The position numbers were made by a program, and so were the translations under genes. Below the pieces are notes generated by a model. It was not told where the DNA came from, ran no database searches, and was given only the letters and a program-made list of their open reading frames with translations. This document shows positions 7,987-19,400 of a stretch of DNA of 64,000 nucleotides, in pieces. The number at the start of each line of letters is the position of its first letter. Position 1 is the stretch's first letter. Origin of the DNA: Pseudomonas sp. ICMP22404 (GTDB lineage: Bacteria > Pseudomonadota > Gammaproteobacteria > Pseudomonadales > Pseudomonadaceae); the NCBI RefSeq assembly GCF_006227205.1, contig NZ_VCNG01000002.1, positions 434,001-498,000 on the forward strand. Direction: 5' to 3'.

Positions 7987-9630
7987 TCAGGAGAGCATGG
8001 CCGGCGTTTTCACAATGGTCTGGGGCGCGATTTCGCTGAGCTGGCCATGCTCGATACGAATCAGCCGGTCCGCCAGGCCGAAGTAGGCATCGTCATGGGA
8101 AATGACGATCAGCAGTTTGCCGCGCTCGCGCAGGTCCGGCAGGATCCGGGTGTAGAAAAAGTGCTTGAACACCGGGTCCTGGTCGGCTGCCCACTCGTCG
8201 AACAGATAGCACGGACGATCATCCAGATAGGCGCTGAGCAGCGCCAGGCGCTTGCGTTGTCCGGTGGACAGCGCCAGTGTCGTCAGCTTGCCTTCCTCGA
8301 TGTGCACCTTGTGATCCAGCTGCAGGTGGATCAGGTAGTCCTGGGCCTGCTTCACCAACTGCGGGTCGTCGCCATCGAACAGGTTCTCGAACAGGCAGAA
8401 GTCGGTGAAGATCGCTGAGAAGTGCTGGCGGTAGTGGTGGTTGTCATTGCTTGAGGAGACTTGCTCGTCGAGCATGATGTCGCCGCCTTCCGGCCGGTAG
8501 AGGCCCGTCAGCAACAAGGCCAGGGTGGTCTTGCCGCTGCCGTTGCCGCCGGTGATGAACACCACTTCGCCGGCATTGAGGGTCAGGTCGATGGGGCCAA
8601 GGGTGAAATGACCGTCCTCGCGCTCGCGATAGTAGGTATGGCTGACCTGCCGGCACACCAGGCTGCGAACCTGGGTCGGCGAGATCGTCCCGACGGCTTC
8701 CTCAGCGGTTTGCATCTCACCTTCCAGGGCGCGGATCTTGTTCAGCGCGACGCTGGCCCGGCCCAGGGTCGGCAAGGCGTGCATCAGTTCCGACAGCGGC
8801 GTGATCATGTACAGGATCGCCAGGATATAGCCGGTCACCAGGCTGGCGCTCAGGTCAATGAACTGCGGCGCCGCGAACAGCACCACGCCGATCAGCAAGT
8901 AGAACACTGCATTGCCCCAGTTCAGCACGAGGGCATAGATGCTCATGCCCCGTACAAAGTCCCGGCGGTACTGCTGGCTCACCGGTATCAGCAGGCGGGT
9001 GAAGAAGTGCTGCCGGCGCGGGTGGTTGAGTTGCAGCTCCTTGCTGCCGTCGGTGAGCAGGCGGTATTGGTCGAACAACTGGTCCTTGAGCTCCCGCGCA
9101 CGGGAGATCGAGGTCAAGGCCCGGCGCTGCGGCCAGTTGAAACTGAGGCTGCCCAGGGCAATCAACAGCATCGTCAAACCGAGCAACGGCAGGCTCAGCC
9201 AGCCCAGGTAAGCCAGGCATGCGGCGATGATACCGGCATTGACCAACAGGATCGGCACCAGCTCCACTGCCTGGCTGATGGTCTGGGTGTCGTCGGTCAG
9301 CATCGCCAGCAGGCGGTGCTTGCCCAGGCGTTGCAACTGCGCATAGGGCGTGTCGATCAGCTTGGCGCTCAAGTGCAGGCGCATGTCGTTGACCGCCCCC
9401 TGGCCCAGGCGCAGCAGGCTGATGTCGGAGATCACCCGCGATATCGCCACCAGCACCACCAGCCCACCGAAATACAGGCCATCCACCGGACGCAACTGAT
9501 CGAACACCGTCAGGCTGTGGTTGATGTTGGCGATCAACCCGGCCGCGGCGAGGCCGCAGATCAGGCCCGTCAGGGTCGCCACCAGCAGTGCGCGCCATGA
9601 GCGTTTAGCCATGAGTAACAACAGATCCAT
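7987..9630 (-). CDS. PvdE-like cyclic-peptide/siderophore export ABC transporter
   Basis: This 547-residue fused permease-ATPase has six predicted helices in the first ~310 residues, then Walker A GGNGSGKTTLA, signature STGQRKRLALL and Walker B CYLFDEWAADQDP, the last being typical of the PvdE/SyrD cyclic-peptide exporter group. In pyoverdine producers PvdE moves the acylated precursor peptide into the periplasm, and an equivalent role for this lipopeptide is inferred. It starts at ATG 9630, one base after the stop of the thioesterase-containing NRPS, with GGAG upstream, so it is the last gene of the NRPS operon. A longer frame from TTG 9654 overlaps the NRPS and is less likely. Confidence 0.9.
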   Translation of the reverse strand: MDLLLLMAKRSWRALLVATLTGLICGLAAAGLIANINHSLTVFDQLRPVDGLYFGGLVVLVAISRVISDISLLRLGQGAVNDMRLHLSAKLIDTPYAQLQRLGKHRLLAMLTDDTQTISQAVELVPILLVNAGIIAACLAYLGWLSLPLLGLTMLLIALGSLSFNWPQRRALTSISRARELKDQLFDQYRLLTDGSKELQLNHPRRQHFFTRLLIPVSQQYRRDFVRGMSIYALVLNWGNAVFYLLIGVVLFAAPQFIDLSASLVTGYILAILYMITPLSELMHALPTLGRASVALNKIRALEGEMQTAEEAVGTISPTQVRSLVCRQVSHTYYREREDGHFTLGPIDLTLNAGEVVFITGGNGSGKTTLALLLTGLYRPEGGDIMLDEQVSSSNDNHHYRQHFSAIFTDFCLFENLFDGDDPQLVKQAQDYLIHLQLDHKVHIEEGKLTTLALSTGQRKRLALLSAYLDDRPCYLFDEWAADQDPVFKHFFYTRILPDLRERGKLLIVISHDDAYFGLADRLIRIEHGQLSEIAPQTIVKTPAMLS

Positions 9631-9631
9631 T

Positions 9632-12600
9632 TCAAACCGCTCCGTGTGTCGCAAATGTCTCGAGACGCGCCGCCAATTGCTGATGCAGGACGCCTTGCTC
9701 GAGGATGGTGAGGTGTTGCGCCTGGACGACTTCGCGGGTCAGCGGCCCGCTGCTCAGGCGTTCCCAATGCGGGTCGACGAATTCGGCCTGGGCCAGGGTG
9801 TCGCTGGCCCACCAGACATGAACCGGGCAGCTTAACCGTGCAGGCTTGAAGCTGGCCAGCAGGCGCTGAGTGTGTTGCTGGTAGCGCAGCCGCGTTTGCA
9901 AGTGGTCCCAACTGTCGCCATCGAGTTGCAGGCCTTGCTGGCGGGCCCATTGCACCAGTTCCGCCAGGCGTGCCGCAGGGGGCAGGGCGCCCAGTTGCTC
10001 GGTCAACGCGGCGATGACGGGTGGCGGCAACTGACGCATCAGCACCTGGCTGTCCAGGGTCAGCGCCTGCGCAGCCGACTCCAGCAGCGCCTCGACACTG
10101 TCTTCCGGTGCCTGATGCTGGTACTGCGAGTCGATGATGCCGAGAAAGGCCACTTGCTCGCCCTGGCTTTCCAGGCGCGCGGCTGCGGCAATCGCCAGCA
10201 GTCCGCCGAGGGAAAAGCCCAGCAGGTGATAGGGGCCTTGGGGCTGCTGTTGGCGCAGGTGCTCGACGTAGAGTGCGGCGAGGCTTTCGATATCACCGTC
10301 CAGCGTGGTGCTGTCCTCGGCCAGGTAGGCCGCCTGCAAACCCCAGAGGTTCCAGGATTGCAGGGGAGCCAGCAGCGTGCGGTAGTCCTGCACATGGCCG
10401 GTGGACGGGTGGAAGCAGAACAGATTGGCGGCCTCGGCATTGAGCGCCGACAACCTGACCAGGGGCGAGAGCTTGAGCTCGGCCTGCACCAGCGCCGCAA
10501 AGGCCGAGACGCTGGGGGCGTTGAACACCGCATTGACCGTCACCGGTGCCGACAACGCGGTCTGCAGGCGACTGGCAAGCGTCACCGCCGCCAGGGAGTG
10601 GCCGCCCAGCTCGAAGAAGTCATCGTCGATGCCCACCCGCTCCAGGCCCAGCACTTGCGCCCAGACGTCGGCGAGCAGGGCTTCCAATGGTGTGCGTGGC
10701 AAGGCACTGCCGACCGTGTCGAGCACTTTGTCCGCCCATTGCTGTAAGGTCTTGCGGTCGAGCTTGCCATTACCCATCAGCGGCAGCGCCTCGACAATCC
10801 GCAGGGTCGGCAGCATGTAGTCCGGCAGGCAATCCTGGGCCTGGCCGTGCAGCCGGGCGACGGTGGTCGAATGCCCGGGCGCCAGGGTCATGAAGGCGAA
10901 CAGTTGCTGGCCGAGTTCGCCCCGAGGGATGCATTCCACGGCGGCTTGGGCCACGCCGGGCAGGCGGGTCAATTGTGCCTGTATCTCGTCGAGTTCCACG
11001 CGAAAGCCGCGGATCTTCACCTGGCGATCCGCGCGCCCGGTGATTTCCAGGCTGCCGTCATGAAGATAACGGGCCATGTCGCCGGTGCGATACAGGCGCT
11101 CGCCTGGCCATTGTGGCAGTTCGATAAAGCGGTCGGCGCTTTGTTGTGGGTCCAGATAGCCCCGTGCCAGTTGCGGGCCGCCGATATACAGCTCGGCGCT
11201 TTGGCCGGGAGCGGCCAGGGCCTGCTGGTCGTCGAGCAAGTACAGGCGCATGCCGTCGAGACGGTCGCTGAGGGGCAGGCGACGATAGTCCACCGCCGCT
11301 TCGACAGCGTGCATCACCACTCCGACCGTGGTTTCGGTAGGGCCGTAATGGTTGAAGATCGTCAGTGCCGGCGCATGGCTGCGAATGCTCTGCAACAGGC
11401 GTCGCGAGCAGCTTTCACCGCCGAGGATCAATTGCTTGCGCGGCAGCACGGCAGCGCTTTGGGCATGGATCAACCAAGCGTCGAGCAGCGATGGCACGAT
11501 CTTCAAGTGATCGATCGGGTATTGCGTCTGCCACGCAGCCCAGGCCTGGGCGTCCATGGCGGTTTCCTTGTCCAACAGGTGCAATTCGCCGCCGCTGAGC
11601 AGCGCCGGGAACAGCAGGGTGTAACCGAGGTCGGCCGCCAGCGACGTAACCACTGCGCTGCGCTCGCCCGCCATGAGTTTCAGGCGCTGGGAAACGCTGG
11701 CGACATAGCTGCCAAGCTGCCGGTGTTCAACGATGACGCCTTTGGGCGTGCCGGTGCTGCCCGAGGTGAACAGCACGTAGGCTGCGTCCTGGGGTTGGAT
11801 GTCGAAGTCCGGTGCGCTCGTCGGCCCTTGTTGCCAGGCGGCTTCATTACGCAGGTCGAGGCTGACGACGGACGGCAGGGCGGGTGCGCTGCCGGCCGCG
11901 CCGCTGAGGACGAAGGCCGGTTGCGCCTGCTGCAGGATCGCCAGGGAGCGTTGCGCGGGCTGTTGGGCATCCAGCGGGATGAACGCTGCGCCGCTCTTGA
12001 GCACGGCGAGCATGGCCAGCACCATTTGCACCGAGCGGTCCAGGTACAACGCCACACGGTCCTCGCGGCCGATACCCTGGGCGCGCAGGTAATGGGCCAG
12101 TTGGTTGCTGCGTGCGTCCAGTTCGGCGTAGCTCAAGTGCCCGTTGTGATCGCGCAGGGCCAGGTGCCCAGGGAATTGTGCGGCACATTCGCGAAAGCGC
12201 GCCGGCACGCTGGTAAACGCCGGCGGCACGTCGAGCGGGGCCTGCACGGCAGCCAGCGTCGCCGCGAAGCCCGGGGCCTGCAACGACAGTTCCGACAGCG
12301 GTTTGTCCGGGTAGGCGAGGGCGTCGAGCAGCAGCGACTGCAACTGTTCCAGCAGTGTCGTGGCGGCCTGTTCGCTGTAGCGGCTCGGCGGGTGAGACAG
12401 GTTCAGGCGATAGTCGCCGCCGAGGGTTTCGGCCACCAGCAGCAGTTCCATGCCCGACGGGACAGCTTGGAGGTCCAGCACGGCAAGCGTCGATGCGCTG
12501 CTACCGAAGACTCCGAGTGGCCCAGGCAGGCGAGCACCCCATTGAAAGCCGTAATGCGCGGTTTCGACCACCTGGGCGGTGCCGGCGCCGCAATACTCCT

Positions 12601-13459
12601 GCCATTCGGTGGCGTGTTCGCAGAGCGTCTGCAGCTTTGCCAGCGCCTGGGCAAAGGAATGCTCGGGAGCCGCTTCCCAGCGCAAAGGCAGGGGCTTGGC
12701 GAACAGCCCCCAGCAGTCGGCGAGTTCTTCGTAGTCGTCACGGCAGTCATGCACCCAGTTCAGGGTCAGCGCCGGGCTGTCGCCGCTGCTCAAGCGCTGC
12801 AACAGGACGCCCCAGGCCGCCATCAGCACCTGCTCGTGGGAGGCCCCGTGACGCTGGCAAAAACGGTCCAGGGCCATGCCCAATTGCGGGTTTGCAATCA
12901 GGCGGGTGGTCACCGGCGCATCGGCGCGATCGCTGCGTACCTGGCGGTAGAGCAACTCGCCGGCCGAATCGTCCAGCGCCTGGGTAGCCCAGAAGCGCCG
13001 GCCCTGCTCGGCATCGTCGTCAGCCTGCAATTCGTAGAGCCAGGCACTGTATTGGGTGTAGGTCATGGCTTCGTCGTCGAGCACCGGTGCCTGCGCTGAT
13101 GCCAGTGCCTGCACCAGGCGCAGCAAGGTCCCGCGGTCCGCGCTCAGCGCCTGCAGTTGCAGCACGACCCGGTGCCGGTCGGCATCCACCGATTGGACTT
13201 CGACGGTGATCCCATCGGCTGCGGTGACGGTGGACTCAATGACCTGCAACGGCGTCAGCAACCCCGGCTCCGGCCGCACCCGCAAGCGCAGGGCCTCATG
13301 GCAAGCACTCAACGCGGCGAGCCGTTGTTGCAGGCGCTCCAGCGCCAGCGCACCGCGAATCTCCAGCTCCAGCCGTACCGGCGGCAACCCGCCCAGCCAT
13401 TGGCTGCGCTGCTGCGGCGAGAGGGCGAAGGCTTCTTCACGCTTTTCGTAAGCCGTCAT
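9632..13459 (-). CDS. Terminal NRPS: pseudo-condensation (interface)-A(Asp)-T-TE
   Basis: The product is 1275 residues. Residues 1 to about 430 have a condensation fold but lack the HHxxxDG motif; the equivalent segment reads QALSADRG, so the domain is catalytically dead and fits the interface domain described for siderophore beta-hydroxylases. The A domain has FTSGSTGTPKG at about 567. Reading its pocket from DLGYT, LKIVPS, LILGG and NHYGPTETTVG gives DLTKIGHVGK, an aspartate code. The T domain has LGGHSLAAV (about 953) and the thioesterase GFSLGG (about 1083). The working C domain for this module is on the preceding protein, just before a fused hydroxylase, and the two genes overlap by four bases (ATGA). 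The last residue is thus predicted to be beta-hydroxyaspartate, released by the TE. Confidence 0.9.
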   Translation of the reverse strand: MTAYEKREEAFALSPQQRSQWLGGLPPVRLELEIRGALALERLQQRLAALSACHEALRLRVRPEPGLLTPLQVIESTVTAADGITVEVQSVDADRHRVVLQLQALSADRGTLLRLVQALASAQAPVLDDEAMTYTQYSAWLYELQADDDAEQGRRFWATQALDDSAGELLYRQVRSDRADAPVTTRLIANPQLGMALDRFCQRHGASHEQVLMAAWGVLLQRLSSGDSPALTLNWVHDCRDDYEELADCWGLFAKPLPLRWEAAPEHSFAQALAKLQTLCEHATEWQEYCGAGTAQVVETAHYGFQWGARLPGPLGVFGSSASTLAVLDLQAVPSGMELLLVAETLGGDYRLNLSHPPSRYSEQAATTLLEQLQSLLLDALAYPDKPLSELSLQAPGFAATLAAVQAPLDVPPAFTSVPARFRECAAQFPGHLALRDHNGHLSYAELDARSNQLAHYLRAQGIGREDRVALYLDRSVQMVLAMLAVLKSGAAFIPLDAQQPAQRSLAILQQAQPAFVLSGAAGSAPALPSVVSLDLRNEAAWQQGPTSAPDFDIQPQDAAYVLFTSGSTGTPKGVIVEHRQLGSYVASVSQRLKLMAGERSAVVTSLAADLGYTLLFPALLSGGELHLLDKETAMDAQAWAAWQTQYPIDHLKIVPSLLDAWLIHAQSAAVLPRKQLILGGESCSRRLLQSIRSHAPALTIFNHYGPTETTVGVVMHAVEAAVDYRRLPLSDRLDGMRLYLLDDQQALAAPGQSAELYIGGPQLARGYLDPQQSADRFIELPQWPGERLYRTGDMARYLHDGSLEITGRADRQVKIRGFRVELDEIQAQLTRLPGVAQAAVECIPRGELGQQLFAFMTLAPGHSTTVARLHGQAQDCLPDYMLPTLRIVEALPLMGNGKLDRKTLQQWADKVLDTVGSALPRTPLEALLADVWAQVLGLERVGIDDDFFELGGHSLAAVTLASRLQTALSAPVTVNAVFNAPSVSAFAALVQAELKLSPLVRLSALNAEAANLFCFHPSTGHVQDYRTLLAPLQSWNLWGLQAAYLAEDSTTLDGDIESLAALYVEHLRQQQPQGPYHLLGFSLGGLLAIAAAARLESQGEQVAFLGIIDSQYQHQAPEDSVEALLESAAQALTLDSQVLMRQLPPPVIAALTEQLGALPPAARLAELVQWARQQGLQLDGDSWDHLQTRLRYQQHTQRLLASFKPARLSCPVHVWWASDTLAQAEFVDPHWERLSSGPLTREVVQAQHLTILEQGVLHQQLAARLETFATHGAV

Positions 13460-16400
13460 GCCTGCACCTCCGCCACCGGCAGCGCCTGCGCTTCAGGCAA
13501 ATGCTCCTTCAGTTCTTCGCGGCGCATCATCTGGCCCATGGCAACACAAATCTTGCGCTCGCCTTCAAAGGGGTCCCGGGCGTGGGCCACCAGCATGTTG
13601 TCGAGCATCACCATGTCACCTTTTTGCCAGGTAAATCGCACGGCGCAGTCCTCGTATGCCGCGCCGATCACGTCCATCACCGCATCTTCGATCACGCTGC
13701 CATCGCCGTAGTAGACGTTGCGCGGCAGGTGCTCCGGGCCGAACAGATTGATCAGGTTGCTGCGCACTTCAGGCTCCAGGCAGGCGGTGTGGTGCAGTTG
13801 CACCTGGTTGAAGAACGACAGCTCGCCGGTCTCGGGGTGCTCGACAATCGCCGGGCAGTGCTGGGCGATACGCAGGTTATCGGCCCCCAGCCATTCCCAG
13901 CGCATGCCCGATGCCCGGCATTGGCGTTCGACTTCCTCGCGTTGTTCGGTCTTGAAGAAGTCCTGCCAGCGTACGTCCAGCTTGTCGGTGAAGTGGCGTA
14001 CATAGAGCAGGCCGTGGGTTTTCAGGCGGGTGACGATGTCGTTCGGCAACCGCGCCAGTACCTGACGGCAATCGACGATGGGCGTGCAGCCGCCTACGGG
14101 GGACGGTGTCTCGCAATAGAACCACTGCTTGCGCGGCCATTGCGGCAGGTGCGAGCTCTCGTTGTGGAAGAGAATCATGTGTTGTTCCGGGTACGGCGTG
14201 GAATGGTAGATGTTCTTGCCGGAGGTGTTCTTCGGCAGATCGCCGTAAGTCCCATAGAGGTCCGGTTCGATGGCCTGGGCGAACTGTTCGAACGCGGCGG
14301 CGTCCGGCAGGTTGAAGCCACGGAACAACAGGCCGCCGTGGGTGCGCAATTGCCCGTTGATCCATTCCCTGGCTTGCAGCGCCCAGTGCACCGGATCCAG
14401 GTCACCCAGCAACGGTTCGATCACCAACGGCAGGGGTTGTCCAGGGATCAGGCTGCGGCTGCGCACCTGTTCGTGGGCCAGCTGGCTGACGGCGGTGGCG
14501 CGGGTCTGCTTGAGCTTGCTCAGCTTGGAAAGCTTGCGGGCGCTACGGGCCGTGGCGTCGTCGGCGGGCGAGTCGGGCAGGGCGGGCGCTGTGCTGCCCT
14601 GGCCTTCCTCGAGGCGCCAGGACCAGTTGTCCAGCGCCTGCCCGGAGACCGCAATCTGCTCGACCAGGCTTTCGAAACCTTGCTCGAAACGCCGGACAGT
14701 CGCTTCCTGCAACACGCTGGTGCGATACACCCAGCGCACGTTCAGGCCCTGCTCCTCGTCTTCCTCGACAAACACCGCGAGGTCGAACTTGCTGCTCTCC
14801 TGGCGCGGGACCAGGTGTTCCACCTCAAGATCCGGCAGGTTGGCGTTGCCGCTCGGTGTGTTCTGCATGACGAACAGCACCTGGACCAGCGGGTTCACCC
14901 CCGGCGTGCGCGGCGGTTGCAGCTCCTCCACCAGCTTGTCGAACGGCACTTGTTGATGCTGGAAGGCCGACAGGCAATCTTCACGCAAGCGTTGCAGGCG
15001 AGCGTCGAAGGTGTCGCCTTCGGTCAGGCGTGCGCGGATCGGCAGCACGTTGACGAAAAACCCGATCAGGTGTTCCAGGGCCGGGTGTTCGCGGTTGGCC
15101 AGGTCGGTGCCGACGATGAAATCGTTGGCCCCGGTGGCACGCTGCATCAGGCTGTTGAAAGCGTTGAGCAGGACCATGAACAGCGTCGCCCGCTGCGCTT
15201 GCGCATACGCCTTGAGCACCTGGGTCTGGGCCGGTGTGAAGCGTTGCTCCAGGGCCGCGCCCTGGTAATCGGGACGTGCCGGGCGTGGGTAATCCAGCGG
15301 CAGCGGGATCAGCGTCGGTGCGCCGTCCAGTTGGCGCCGCCAGTAGTCGATGGCCCGTGCCAGCAGGTGTTGCTGTGCTTCGCTGCGTTGCCAGTGGGCA
15401 TAGTCGGCGTACTGGATCGGTAGCACCGGCAGGGTCGGCGTCGAACCGCTGGTGTACGCCTGATAGCCGATGATCAGTTCCTGGACGAGGATGCCCATGG
15501 ACCAGGCGTCGGTGGCGATGTGATGCAGCACCAGTTGCAGCACATGATCATCCGTGCCCAGGCGCAGCAGGTTGGCGCGCAGCATCGGCGCCTGTTGCAA
15601 GTCGAACGGGGTGCTTGCCTGCTCATCGATCAGGCGTTGCAGGGTGTCTGCCTGCGCCTCGTCGGTCAACTGAGCCAACTCGGTCGGCGTCAGGTCGACC
15701 CGTGGTGCCGGGCTGATCACCTGGCAGGGCTGATCACCGTTGAGGTGGAAGGCGGTGCGCAGCGATTCGTGGCGTTCCAGTACAGTTTGCAATGCTGCTT
15801 GCAGCGCCGGGATGTCGAGCGCCCCGCGCAACCTCACCACCGTACTCATGTTGTAGGCGGCACTCGGGCCTTCGAAGCGATCGAGGAACCACAAGCGCTG
15901 TTGGGCGTAGGACAACGGCAGCGGCTGGTGACGTGGCGCCAGGGCGATTTCATTGTCGCCCTCGGCCACGACCTGGGCGTCGCGTTGCCGGTCGACCGCC
16001 GTGGCCAGTTGCTCCAGGGTGCCGCGTTCGAACAGCGTGCGCAGCGGCAGGCTGACGTTCAGGCGGCGACGAATCCGCGACAGCACCTGGGTAGCCAGGA
16101 GCGAGTGGCCGCCGATGGCGAAGAAGTCATCGTGCACACCGACGCTGTCCAGGCCGAGGATCTCCTGCCAGAGTTCCGCCAATACCTGCTCGGTGGCGGT
16201 GCGCGGTGCCACGCACAGCTCATCGGCGCTCTCGGCCTGAGGCACGCCTTTGGCAGCGAGTGCACGGCGGTCGACCTTGCCGTTGGCATTCAGCGGCAAT
16301 TGCTCAAGCGCCAGCCAGCGGGCCGGGACCATGTAGTGCGCCAGTTGCGTACCCAGATAAGCGCTCAGCACCTGTTGCGCGGATTCGCCGCCCAGGTCGG

Positions 16401-19400
16401 CAGCGCTGTCGAGCACGTACCAGGCGACCAGCTGCAAGGCGCCACGGGCGTCGGGCAGCGCCAGGACGGCAGCGCTGTCCACCGCCGGGTGCTGCATCAG
16501 GCGGTTTTCGATCTCGCCCAGTTCGATACGGTGACCACGGATCTTCACTTGCTGGTCACGGCGGCCGAGGTACTCGATCACGCCATCGGCGCGCATCCGG
16601 CCGATGTCGCCGCTGCGGTACAGGCGTGCGTCCGCCTGGAACGGATGCGGGACAAAGGCTTCCTGGGTGCGCTGCGGGTCACGCAGGTAACCGCGACCCA
16701 CGCCGACGCCGCCGATGCACAACTCACCGGGAACGCCGAGGGGCACCATGCGCAGCTCCGAATCCAGGACGAACACCTGGTTGTTGGCGGTCGGCTTGCC
16801 GATGGGCATGTGCAGGCAGTCGTCGGTCGGTGCCTCGGTGATCGGGTGGAAGGCAACGTCGTCCGAGCATTCCGCCGGACCGTAGGCGTTCATCAACGGG
16901 ATGGCCGGGAAGCGTGCGAACCAGTCCCGCGCCAGGGCCGGTGGCAGGGCCTCGCCAGTGGGCAGCAGCCAGCGCAGGCTTGCCAGGTTGTGATGCGCCT
17001 GACTCTCCTGGAGCATGCCGCGAATCAGCGCTGGCACGGTTTCCAGCAACGTCAGCCCGTGTTCCTGAACGGCGTCGAGCAGGGCCACCGGGTCGTGGGC
17101 CTGGGCATCGGGCAGGATATGCACGGTGGCGCCGAACAGCGGCGCGGCGAGGAACTGCCACACGCAGATGTCGAACGCCGCGGACGCCGTCTGGGCAATC
17201 CGGTCGTGTTCGCCCAGGCCCAGGCTCGGCACCTTGCCGAACATGTTGTTGAGCATTCCTCGTTGTTCGACCATGACCCCTTTCGGCGTGCCGGTGGAAC
17301 CCGAGGTGAAGATCACGTAGGCCAGCTGGTCGGGGGTATGGGCGTAGCTGACCGGTGCTGGTGCGCCGCTTTGCCAGAGCGCTTGGGCGATCAGGCAGGT
17401 GGGTTGCCGGCGCAGCTGCGGCAGGACGTTGTCCAGCGTCGCCGCCGCGCTCTCGCAGACCAGCAGAAGCGGGGCTTCGCCGAGGTTCAGCAGTTCCGCC
17501 AGGCGAGCGGGCGGTTGCTGGATGTCCAGGGCCTGGAATGCGGCGCCGACCTTGAGCGTGGCGATCATCATCGTCAGCAAGGCCAGGCCACGCTCGGCAA
17601 ACAGCGCCACCAGGGTTTCCGGACCGGCGCCCGACGCTTGCAGCGAGTGGGCGATGGCGTTGGCGCGGCGGTCCAGTTCGGCGTAGGTCAGCGATTGGCC
17701 CTGGCAGACCGCGGCAAGGTGTTGCGCACGGCGCTGCACCTGATCGGCGAACAGCGCCGCGTAGCCGCGCTCCAGCGGGAAGTCCACGGCGCTGCGGTTG
17801 CACTCGATCTGCAACTGCTGGCGCTCCGCTTCGGGGAGCATGTGCAGGCTGCCCAGGGGCGCTTGCGGCTGATCGAGCATGCTCGACAGCAGTTGTACCA
17901 GATGACCGAGCATGCGCTGCACGGTGTCGGTGCTGAAGCGCTGGCTGTCATAGGACAGGCGAATGCCCAGGCGATCGCCAGGGTACAGCACCACCGTCAT
18001 CGGGAAGTTGGTGTGCACCCGGTCTTCGTAGATGTCGATGCTGAAGGCGTCCAGTTGCACGCTGCTGATGTCCAGCGGGGCGTTCTCGAACACCACCAGG
18101 CTGTCGAACAGCTGCTGGCCACGGGGCACTTCGCTGCAACGCTGGATGTCCACCAGTGACGCGCTTTCGTGCTCGCGCAGCTGCGCGTTGTGCGACAGCA
18201 ATGCCTGCAGCCAGTCGGCGACCGGCGCTTCGGGGTCGACGTCGACCCGCAGCGGCAGGCTGTTGATGAACAGCCCGACCATTTCCTCCACACCGGCCAG
18301 ATCGGTCGGGCGGCCGGCCACAGTCACGCCGAACAGTACGTCGCGGTTGCCGCTGTAGCGCGACAGCAACAGCGCCCAGGCGCCCTGGATCCAGGTGTTG
18401 GGGGTCAGTTGATATTGCTGGCACAACTGCTGCAACCGTTGGGTCTGGGCGATGCTCAGGGTCTGGTCGAAGTCGCCGACTTGCTCCGGTGCCTGCTCGG
18501 GGCGGGCCACGGGGCTGTCCACATGCAGCGGCGTCGGCTCGCTGAAACCGGCCATTTCCGCTTGCCAGAAGGCGTGCGCGGCGGCCATGTCATGGCGCTC
18601 CAGCCAGCTCATGTAGCCTCGGAACGAACGCAGGCGCGGACGGGCCACGGGCTCCTGGCGCACCAGGGCCTGGTAGATCGCCAGCAGGTCCTCCATCAAC
18701 AGGCCGAAGCACCAGGCATCGGTGAGGATATGGTGGAAGCTGCGCACCACGGCGAAGCGGCGCTCATCGAGTTGGAACACCCGCAGATGGGTCAGCGGCG
18801 CGCAGGCCATGTCGAAGCCTTGCAGGCGTTGCGCTTCCAGGGCCTGGTCCATTGCCAGGCGCTGCTGCTCTTCATCGAGATGGCGCAGGTCCTGCCAGTC
18901 GAAAGCCCGGTGGGTCTGTCGGTAGACGCATTGCAACGGCTCGTGGTCTTCCTGCCACCAGAACGCGGTGCGCATCATCGGGTGCCGTTGCAGGAACAAT
19001 TGCCAGGCCGCTTCCATGGCCGGGCGTTGCAACACGCCGTCCCAGCTGTAGCGTTGCTGCATCAGGTAGATGCCGCTGTGGGGTTGCAGCAGGGTGTGCA
19101 GGAGCATGCCCTGTTGCATCGACGACAACGGGTAGACGTCTTCGATGTTCGACCAGTCCAGGGGCTCGGCCGCCAGGGTCGTCGCTTGCGTGTGGCACAG
19201 CGGGAAGGCCTGGCTGGCAGGGCGCAGGTCGGTTGCGCTGTGCAGCCTGGCGAGTTCGCTCAAGCGTTGCATGAGCCGTGGTGCCCAAGTCGCGGCGAGG
19301 CCGCCCTGGCTGCGCAGGTGCAGGCAATCGTCCTGCCACCAGGCGTCGAGGGTCAGCGGACAGGCAGACGCCGCCAGTGGATTTGCCGCTTCGACCCCGG

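Noticed and set aside
9632..13459. Treating the N-terminal domain of the terminal NRPS as an active condensation domain
   Set aside because: The catalytic HH is QA (QALSADRG), and an intact C domain for this module is at the end of the previous protein.
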